Positions 56,535 to 62,713 of a DNA stretch of 62,713 nt are shown here, one piece after another; the first letter of the stretch is position 1, and every line of letters begins with the position of its first letter. Made by a program: the position numbers and the translations under genes. Origin of the DNA: Salinivenus lutea (GTDB lineage Bacteria > Bacteroidota > Rhodothermia > Rhodothermales > Salinibacteraceae); the NCBI GenBank assembly GCA_002894685.1, contig NCRC01000021.1, positions 1-62,713 on the forward strand, written 5' to 3'. The notes beneath the pieces were generated by a model. It saw only the letters and a program-made list of their open reading frames with translations. It did not search any database and was not told the origin of the DNA.

Positions 56535-58319
56535 ATGCCGTCCGTCTCGTCCGTTCGTGCTTTCGGCCTCGCACTCCTCCTTGCGCTCAGCGGCCTCGCG
56601 GTTGCGTCCGGGACCGGGGCGTCTCCGCCTCGTTCCGCCCCCGCGCCTGCGTCCGTCGCGCCCGCCCCCGAGTACGCCGAGAACGGGATGGTGGTCTCGG
56701 CCAAGCGCCGCGCCTCCGCGGCCGGCGTGGCGATGCTGGAACAGGGCGGCAACGCCGTCGACGCGGCGGTGGCGACGGGCTTTGCGCTGGCCGTGGTGCA
56801 CCCCTACGCGGGCAACTTGGGCGGGGGCGGCTTCATGGTCATTCGCCAGTCCGACGGCTCGGTCACGACGATCGACCACCGCGAGGATGCGCCCGCCGGC
56901 GCCACGCAGGACGTGTACCTCGACGCTGAGGGCAATGCCGTGCGCGAGCGGAGCCGGCGCGGCTACCTCGCCTCCGGCGTGCCCGGCACCGTGGCGGGCC
57001 TCCTCAAGGCGCTCGACGAACACGGCACGCTCGACCGCGAAACGGTGATGGCCCCCGCCATTCGGCTGGCCGCGGAGGGCTTCCCGCTCCCGCACTCCCT
57101 GGCGGAGGACCTGAACAGCCGCTACGAGACGTTCGCTGAGTTTTCGGCCACGAAGAAGTACTTCACGAAAGGCCGTGCGGACCGGCAGTACCGCGCCGGG
57201 GAACTGTTTGTGCAGGAGGACCTCGCCGCCACGCTCCGCCGCATCCGCGACCGGGGGCGCGACGAGTTCTACGAGGGGCACACCGCCGACCTCATCGCCG
57301 ATCAGTTTGAGGAGCACGACGGGCTGATCGACCGGGAGGACCTGGCCGAGTATCGCGCCGTGGAGCGCGAGCCGGTGACGGCCACCTACCGCGGCTACGA
57401 GGTGCACTCGATGGGGCCGCCCTCCTCCGGCGGCGTGGCGATTGCACAGCTCCTGAACGCGGCGGAGAGGAAGGACATCGACCGGATGGGCTTCAACTCC
57501 AGCGCCACGGTGCACTACCTGGGCGAGGCCATGCGCCGCGTCTTTGCCGATCGTGCCAAGTGGCTTGGCGATCCGGACCACGTGGAGGTGCCCACCGAGG
57601 GGCTCATCCAGAAAGACTACATGCAGGACCGGATGGCGTCGTTCGATTCCACGCGCATCACGCCCAGCGATTCGGTGAAGGCGGGGCAGCCCGCGCTGGC
57701 GGGCGAGTCGATGGAGACGACGCACTACTCGGTCGCTGACAGCAGCGGCATGGCGGTGAGCGTGACGACCACCATCAACAGCGGCTACGGCTCGAAGGTG
57801 GTGGTGGACGGCGCGGGCTTCTTCATGAACAACGAGATGAACGACTTTGTGCTGAAGCCGGGCGTGCCGAATCAGTTCGGCCTCTCGGGCACGAAGCGGA
57901 ACCTGGTGGCGCCGGACCGCCGCATGGTGTCGTCGATGTCACCCACCATCGTGGAGGATCCGGAGGGGCGGCTCGACCTCGTGGTGGGCGCGCCGGGTGG
58001 CTCGACGATCATCACGACCACGGCGCAGGTGATCATGAACGTAATCGACCACGGGATGGACATCGAGGAGGCCGTGACGGCCGGACGGATCCACCACCAG
58101 TGGAAGCCGCGCGACCTCAGCTACGAGGAGTACGCCCTGTCGAAGGACGCCATCCGCAACCTGGAGGCGCGCGGCTGGCCGGTTACGAAGGGGGTGTTCG
58201 GGTCGTACGTGCGGTGGGGCCGTGCGCAGGGCCTGCACGTGCAGCATCCGTCCGACTCGGCCCGCGTCTTTTACGGCGGGTCGGACCCGCGGGGGACGGG
58301 CGCGGCGGTGGGGTTTTAG
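56535..58319 (+). CDS. ggt: Gamma-glutamyltranspeptidase
   Basis: 594 residues with an N-terminal signal peptide (to about ASGTG). The proenzyme cleaves itself at Thr395 in the motif TTHYSVAD, which becomes the nucleophile of the small subunit. Also seen: GGNAVDAAVA at about 71-80, GGGGFMV, and the small-subunit SSMSPTIVED and GAPGGSTI. It transfers or hydrolyses gamma-glutamyl groups of glutathione and related peptides in the periplasm. It stands alone on the plus strand; a heptamer repeat follows its stop codon directly. Confidence 0.93.
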   Translation: MPSVSSVRAFGLALLLALSGLAVASGTGASPPRSAPAPASVAPAPEYAENGMVVSAKRRASAAGVAMLEQGGNAVDAAVATGFALAVVHPYAGNLGGGGFMVIRQSDGSVTTIDHREDAPAGATQDVYLDAEGNAVRERSRRGYLASGVPGTVAGLLKALDEHGTLDRETVMAPAIRLAAEGFPLPHSLAEDLNSRYETFAEFSATKKYFTKGRADRQYRAGELFVQEDLAATLRRIRDRGRDEFYEGHTADLIADQFEEHDGLIDREDLAEYRAVEREPVTATYRGYEVHSMGPPSSGGVAIAQLLNAAERKDIDRMGFNSSATVHYLGEAMRRVFADRAKWLGDPDHVEVPTEGLIQKDYMQDRMASFDSTRITPSDSVKAGQPALAGESMETTHYSVADSSGMAVSVTTTINSGYGSKVVVDGAGFFMNNEMNDFVLKPGVPNQFGLSGTKRNLVAPDRRMVSSMSPTIVEDPEGRLDLVVGAPGGSTIITTTAQVIMNVIDHGMDIEEAVTAGRIHHQWKPRDLSYEEYALSKDAIRNLEARGWPVTKGVFGSYVRWGRAQGLHVQHPSDSARVFYGGSDPRGTGAAVGF

Positions 58320-58354
58320 CGTATTGCGTAGGGCGTAGGGCGTATTGCGTAGGG
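58320..58354. repeat. Heptanucleotide tandem repeat
   Basis: Five 7-base units, CGTATTG-CGTAGGG-CGTAGGG-CGTATTG-CGTAGGG, begin at the base after the ggt stop codon. The units share CGTA and alternate between TTG and GGG. The copy number is likely to vary between strains. Confidence 0.85.
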
Positions 58355-58526
58355 GGCACGAAACGGGAGGCCCAACCGTCCGCCGTGCGCAACCAGTGCG
58401 GCGACTGAGTGACGCCGGGCCGGGACGCTGCTCCCGTCTGCGTGTCTACCGACATACATCCTGCCGATGCCCCCGGCACAGCCCAGAGGCGACGTCGTTG
58501 CGGAGCCCTATTCGCCTCCCGTTGCC

Positions 58527-60059
58527 TCACCGCGTTCGTGGGGCCGGGGCCGGGCGGTCGAAGTCGTGCTTGCTCATGTCCTTGTCCACCGGCACCGGGT
58601 AGTTGCCCGTAAAGCAGGCGTTGCAGTAGCCGAGGTCGCTGTCGTTGGCGCGGGTGACGGCCGTCATGAGGCCCTCCACGGACAGGTACGCCAGCGAGTC
58701 GACGCCTAGGTAGTCGCGCATGGCGTCGATGTCGTCGAATTTGTTTGCCAGCAGCTCGTCGGCGTCGGGGAAGTCCATGCCGTAGAAGCACGGGCTGATG
58801 ACCGGCGGGGAGGAGACGCGGAAGTGGACGCTCTTGGCGCCGGACTCGCGCAGCATGTCGACGAGGTAGCGTGCCGTGGTGCCGCGCACGATCGAGTCGT
58901 CAATCACCACCACCGTACGGTCTTCGAGCAGGCCCTGCACGGTGTTAAACTTGCAGCGCACCTTCATTTCGCGGCGATCCTGGCCGGGGGCGATGAAGGT
59001 GCGGCCGACGTAGTGGTTGCGGATGAGGCCGAGATCGAACCGGCAGCGATGCCCCATGTCCTGGCACTCCTCCGCGAACCCGAGCGTGGAGGTGTTGGCG
59101 GAGTCGGGCACCGGCACCACGATGGGCGTCTTCTCGTCGTCCGACGCCTCCTCGGGGATGGGGGCCTCGTGGGCCAGCTGCACGCCCGTCTGGCGGCGCA
59201 CCTTGTCCACCATTTCGCCGAAGATCTGCGAGTCGGGCCGCGAGAAGTAGACGTACTCGAAGACGCACTGGTTGACCCCGTGCTTCGTGGGGATCTCGTG
59301 GCTCTCAAAGTCGCCGCCGTTGGCGCACCCCTCGCGGTCGATCACCAAAATCTCGCCGGGCTCGATGTCGCGCACGTACTCGGCGTCGATCATGTCGAAG
59401 GCGCAGGTCTCGCTCGCCACGCAGTACGCATCGCCCTCGCGGGCGCCGGGCGAGTCCATCCGGCCCAGCGCCAGGGGCCGAAAGCCGTTCGGGTCGCGAA
59501 CGGCAATCATGTGCTCGTCGGTGAGCAGGAGCAGCGAGTAGGCGCCCTCGATCTGCATGAGGGCGTCGATGATCTGGTCGAGGTGGTTCTGGCGACGGCT
59601 TTGTGCCGCCAGGTGCAGGATGAGCTCGCTGTCGCTGGTGGTCTGGAAGAGGGTGCCGCGCTCGCTGAAGCTCTTGCGGAGCTCGCGGGCGTTGGACAGG
59701 TTGCCGTTGTGCGACAGGGCGAGGTTCCCGTTGCGGTGGTGCACCACGAAGGGCTGGATGTTGGCCCGATTCGAGGCGGCCCCGCTCGTGGAGTAGCGGT
59801 TGTGCCCGATCCCGGCGTCCCCCAGCAGCTGCTTGTCGAAGATGTCCGGGTCGTCGAACGCGTCGAGCACGAGGCCGAAGTCCTTGTGGACCGGCATCAC
59901 CGGTGCCTGCTCCTGTTCGTCGTAGGTGGAGGTGACGATGCCGGCCGACTCCTGCCCGCGATGCTGCAGGGCGTGCAGGCCGTAGTAGGTGTGCCGGGCG
60001 GCCTGGGGGTGATTGAAGATGCCGAAGATGCCGCAGTGGTCGTGGACGGCGGAGCTCAT
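58527..60059 (-). CDS. purF: Amidophosphoribosyltransferase (purine synthesis)
   Basis: 510 residues from the ATG at 60059. The first eight residues (MSSAVHDH) look like a propeptide; cleavage would expose Cys9 in HCGIFGIF as the N-terminal nucleophile of the glutaminase domain (about 9-250). The phosphoribosyltransferase domain follows, with the PRPP loop VVVIDDSIVRGTTAR. Conserved Cys residues of the iron-sulfur type (CVFEYVYF, CF, CNACF) are present, as in B. subtilis-type PurF. It makes 5-phosphoribosylamine, the first step of purine synthesis. The longer frame to 60098 is Pro-rich and unlikely. Confidence 0.94.
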   Translation of the reverse strand: MSSAVHDHCGIFGIFNHPQAARHTYYGLHALQHRGQESAGIVTSTYDEQEQAPVMPVHKDFGLVLDAFDDPDIFDKQLLGDAGIGHNRYSTSGAASNRANIQPFVVHHRNGNLALSHNGNLSNARELRKSFSERGTLFQTTSDSELILHLAAQSRRQNHLDQIIDALMQIEGAYSLLLLTDEHMIAVRDPNGFRPLALGRMDSPGAREGDAYCVASETCAFDMIDAEYVRDIEPGEILVIDREGCANGGDFESHEIPTKHGVNQCVFEYVYFSRPDSQIFGEMVDKVRRQTGVQLAHEAPIPEEASDDEKTPIVVPVPDSANTSTLGFAEECQDMGHRCRFDLGLIRNHYVGRTFIAPGQDRREMKVRCKFNTVQGLLEDRTVVVIDDSIVRGTTARYLVDMLRESGAKSVHFRVSSPPVISPCFYGMDFPDADELLANKFDDIDAMRDYLGVDSLAYLSVEGLMTAVTRANDSDLGYCNACFTGNYPVPVDKDMSKHDFDRPAPAPRTR

Positions 60060-60248
60060 GGGCAAAGGGGGCGGCGGCAAGTGGGGCCGCCGGTTCATGG
60101 GACAAGTGCGGAAGAAGGGTGTCCGCAGCGACCGGGGTGGGCAACCTCTTCACCGGTCGTACGAGACCGAAACTAGACGATCGGACGGATGATCCCGAGC
60201 CGATTCCGGAGGGGGACGCCCCCCGTGCAACGCCGGCTCGCGATGGGA

Positions 60249-60258
60249 CGAACGTTCG
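60249..60258. promoter_or_regulatory. Ten-base palindrome in the purF upstream region
   Basis: CGAACGTTCG is a perfect palindrome and overlaps a second TTCGAA palindrome at its right end (60255-60260). It lies about 190 bases upstream of purF and just after the sugar-kinase stop, so it might be an operator. A single short palindrome in GC-rich DNA can be chance. Confidence 0.25.
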
Positions 60259-60282
60259 AACGAAGGGACGCGGGAGCCGTCG

Positions 60283-61194
60283 TCAGTCGGAGGAGCAGGG
60301 GGCGGAAAGGGGAAGGCGGCCGATGTCGTCGAGCCCGTTCACCTCGTAGTCCGGTAGGGCCCCGGAGTGCGACGCGACGAACGCCCCGAGCCGATTGGCG
60401 AGGTCCAGCAGGGGCGCGCCGCCGCGCCCGTCGAGGAGCCCGGACAGGAGGGCGGACAGGAAGGCGTCGCCCGCCCCCACCGTGTCCTGCACCTGGACGG
60501 CGTACCCGGCCTGGTGCGAGCACGCGCCGTCCTCCCACAGCCACGCGCCTGCCTCGCCCGTCGTCACACACACGGCCCGGCACCCGAACGTCGTGCCCAG
60601 GTCGTCCATCGCCGCCTCGGGGGCCGCCGCGAGGCCAAACCAGTCTCGCAGCCGCGACAGTTCCGCCTCGTTCAGCTTGACTACGTCGGCTGCCCGCAGC
60701 GAGTGCTCGACGACGGCGCGATCGACGTAGGGCGGCCGCAAGTTGATGTCGAAGACCCGCAGGGCGTCGGTTTTGCACAGGCGCTGGATGGTGTTGCGGG
60801 AGGGGGCGGCCCGTTGGGCGAGGCTGCCGAACACGAGCGCGGCGGCCCCCTCTGCGTGCTGCTGGAGGGCGTCCGTGAAGGCGATGGCGTCCCAGGCGGC
60901 CGGCTCCACGATTTCGTAGTCAGGCTCGCCGGTGGCGTCGTCCAGGGCCACCCGCACGAAGCCGGTGGGCAGGGAATCGTCGATTTGCACGAGGGTGTCG
61001 GCGAGACCCTGTGCCCGCAGGCGCCGGCGCGCCTCCGCTCCGAGCGTGTCGTCCCCCACCCGGCTCACGACGGCCACCTCTTCGCCGAGGACGTGCAGGT
61101 GCCGCGCCACGTTGAGGGGGGCGCCGCCCAAGAAGAGCCCCTCGGGGAGCGCGTCCCAGAGAATTTCACCGACACACAGAATTTCGTCGCTCAT
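60283..61194 (-). CDS. PfkB family carbohydrate kinase, probable fructokinase
   Basis: 303 residues. PfkB fold with the N-terminal GEILWDALPEG and GGAPLNVARHLHVLG sugar-binding signature, VFDINLRPPYVD, and the C-terminal signature DTVGAGDAFLSALLSGLL with catalytic Asp. The pattern is that of bacterial fructokinases. It lies 36 bases after the GH32 fructanase gene on the same strand, so it would phosphorylate the released fructose with ATP. It ends 223 bases before purF starts; no phosphotransferase-system gene is in view. Confidence 0.88.
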   Translation of the reverse strand: MSDEILCVGEILWDALPEGLFLGGAPLNVARHLHVLGEEVAVVSRVGDDTLGAEARRRLRAQGLADTLVQIDDSLPTGFVRVALDDATGEPDYEIVEPAAWDAIAFTDALQQHAEGAAALVFGSLAQRAAPSRNTIQRLCKTDALRVFDINLRPPYVDRAVVEHSLRAADVVKLNEAELSRLRDWFGLAAAPEAAMDDLGTTFGCRAVCVTTGEAGAWLWEDGACSHQAGYAVQVQDTVGAGDAFLSALLSGLLDGRGGAPLLDLANRLGAFVASHSGALPDYEVNGLDDIGRLPLSAPCSSD

Positions 61195-61230
61195 GGGAAA
61201 ACGAATCGGGTGCGCGAGAGGGACAGACGA

Positions 61231-62713
61231 CTACTGGTTTGACCAGATCGAGCGGAGCGACCAGGCGTCGAGGGAGACGAGCCGGGCCGAGCCGCCCGAG
61301 GCGAAGGCGGCCACCCCGTCACTGCCCGGGTCAGGAAAAATGCAATGTGTGAGGACCCGTGCCCCCTCGTTGGCGAACACCTCGACCGACGATCGGTCCA
61401 CCAGCACCCGCAGCGTCACGCGGCCGTCGATGGGCGAGAGGGGGGCGGCGGTCCGGGACGCAAAGCCGTCGGCGAAGTCGATGGCCCCCGAGCGCGTACG
61501 GTCGACAAAGACGGCATTGTTCGTCGCGTCGTACCCGACGACGGTTCGTTCGTCTGCTCCGGCGCGAACGTGGAGCCCCACCGTGTCGGCGTCGCGGGGA
61601 GCAAAGTCGGCGATGAGCTCACGCGTCCGTCCGGAACGGCCGTCCGCCGTGAGAGGCACGGTCTCGTCGTCGAGCGTCCGCCCCTCCAGGTGGACCGGAT
61701 GCGTGCGAAGGGACTCCAGTTCGGCGACGGGGCGCTGCGTCAGCCGCAGGCGTCCGTCGATCGGGCGCAGGGAGAGGGAGCGGGCCACGGTTTGCGCGCT
61801 CCGCCACGGGGCGGTCGGGAGGGCCTCCGCGTAGGTCCAGTTGTTCATCCAGCCCAGCCACAGGGCGCGGCCGTCCGAGGGCGGCACGTTATTCCAGGGG
61901 ATGGCCGCGTAGAAGTCCGGGCCGTAGTCCGCCCAGTGGGGCGCGTCGTCGAGAGACGTGTCGTCCGGCCTGAACGTTGTGCCGTCGAAGCGGCCCACGA
62001 AGTACTGGCTGCCGGATCCGCCCGCCACGGCGCCCGACCCCACGTCCACCGAGAGCACCCAGCGCGTGCGGTCCGGCTGTCCGTCCACCGGCACTTGGAG
62101 GAGCGCCGGGCACTCCCAGATGCCCGCCGTGCTCCCGGCGGGGCCAAAGTCGCTGCGATACGTCCAGTTCTTAAGGTCCGATGACGCGTAGAACTGGATG
62201 ATTCGCTGTTCCGGGAGCGCCACGGCCATTATCCACTTGCCCTCCGGCTCGTACCAGAACACATTGGGGTCCCGAAACTCCGGGTCGGGATGGTCGAGCA
62301 CCGGATTGTCCTCGTACTTTGTCCAGGTCTGCCCCCCATCGACGCTGTAGGCCAGCGACTGGGCCTGGTTCACCGAGTCGTCCGGTCGGGTGTAGTGGCT
62401 CGTGTACACGGCCACCAGGGGCGAGGGGCCGTGTTCGACGCCGAAGCCGGCGGTGTGGTGGCGGTCCACCACCGCGCTCCCCGAAAAGATCATCTCGTTG
62501 TCCTCTTCCGCGAGGGCCACGCCCTGGTGCGTCCAGTGCACGAGGTCGGGGCTCGTGGCGTGGTACCAGCTCATGTGGCCCCACTGGTTTCCCTCCGGAT
62601 TGTACTGATGGAAGAGGTGGTACGTCCCCTCGTGGTAGACGAGCCCGTTGGGGTCGTTCATCCAGTGCCGAGGGGGCGTGTAGTGGAAGTGGGGGCGGTA
62701 GGGGTCGTCGAAG
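61231..62713 (-). CDS. GH32 family fructanase (levanase/invertase), 5' end outside the window
   Basis: At least 494 residues are in view; the frame runs through the window's right end. The five-bladed propeller begins with YRPHFHYTPPRHWMNDPNG, in which the Asp of MNDPNG is the nucleophile; FRDPNVFW holds the RDP transition-state Asp, and WECPALL holds the acid/base Glu. The C-terminal beta-sandwich ends in VLVDRSSVEVFANEGARVLTH. It releases fructose from levan, inulin or sucrose. The few missing residues should include the signal peptide, so export cannot be judged. It forms a unit with the downstream kinase. Confidence 0.92.
   Translation of the reverse strand, partial: FDDPYRPHFHYTPPRHWMNDPNGLVYHEGTYHLFHQYNPEGNQWGHMSWYHATSPDLVHWTHQGVALAEEDNEMIFSGSAVVDRHHTAGFGVEHGPSPLVAVYTSHYTRPDDSVNQAQSLAYSVDGGQTWTKYEDNPVLDHPDPEFRDPNVFWYEPEGKWIMAVALPEQRIIQFYASSDLKNWTYRSDFGPAGSTAGIWECPALLQVPVDGQPDRTRWVLSVDVGSGAVAGGSGSQYFVGRFDGTTFRPDDTSLDDAPHWADYGPDFYAAIPWNNVPPSDGRALWLGWMNNWTYAEALPTAPWRSAQTVARSLSLRPIDGRLRLTQRPVAELESLRTHPVHLEGRTLDDETVPLTADGRSGRTRELIADFAPRDADTVGLHVRAGADERTVVGYDATNNAVFVDRTRSGAIDFADGFASRTAAPLSPIDGRVTLRVLVDRSSVEVFANEGARVLTHCIFPDPGSDGVAAFASGGSARLVSLDAWSLRSIWSNQ

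Overview
The window reads as ordinary chromosome of a very GC-rich, halophilic member of the Rhodothermota/Bacteroidota, most like Salinibacter. The reasons are the acidic proteins with Asp/Glu-rich linkers, a TonB-dependent receptor with an N-terminal carboxypeptidase-regulatory-like domain, a PorT-like barrel, few Shine-Dalgarno sequences, and salt-related transport. This is inference from protein character; no 16S gene is present. Because of the GC content, very long antisense open frames lie over most real genes and were discarded. I see no phage, insertion sequence, CRISPR array or plasmid gene.

Layout. 1-6.8 kb: the end of a transaldolase-like gene, an ARMT1-like DUF89 protein, an OpuC-type ABC transporter (ATPase plus a binding-protein/permease fusion), tRNA-Thr(CGT) with a terminator, a STAS/winged-helix gene pair, DinB, and a PQQ-type sugar dehydrogenase lipoprotein. 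6.9-15.9 kb: uvrA, two GT4 glycosyltransferases, phoU, an EEP-family hydrolase and a MurG-like glycosyltransferase. 16-24.2 kb: a TonB receptor with a surface lipoprotein, an MFS exporter, and a ZIP-DUF389 operon. 24.4-30.2 kb: a glycine betaine proVWX operon with two tandem proX genes, then a porin. 30.7-38.3 kb: a ba3-type oxidase operon led by a Tat-exported cupredoxin, then on the other strand tenA with a TPP riboswitch and a FixI/CopA2-type copper ATPase. 38.4-46.8 kb: a PorT-like barrel, smc, and a minus-strand cluster ynjE-like/archease/Uma2/rtcB. 46.9-56.4 kb: a zinc metalloprotease lipoprotein, AsmA, a 34-residue membrane microprotein, an outer-membrane barrel and a serine hydrolase. 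56.5-62.7 kb: ggt, purF, a PfkB sugar kinase and a GH32 fructanase cut by the window end.

How genes work together. Two separate compatible-solute importers (ProVWX and the OpuC-like fusion) suggest that this probable salt-in organism still imports betaine-like solutes. The cupredoxin, subunits IIa, II and I of the oxidase, and the nearby copper ATPase make up a high-affinity terminal oxidase with its copper supply. The RNA ligase RtcB and its activator archease are separated by a Uma2-type nuclease and preceded by a three-rhodanese sulfurtransferase; this RNA-repair-like cluster is the best candidate here for something not yet described. GH32 and the sugar kinase form a small fructan/sucrose unit.

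Regulatory sites with direct sequence support are a TPP riboswitch before tenA, a perfect CRP-type palindrome between the sugar dehydrogenase and uvrA, a Bacteroidota-type -7 box before the ZIP operon, and several intrinsic terminators.
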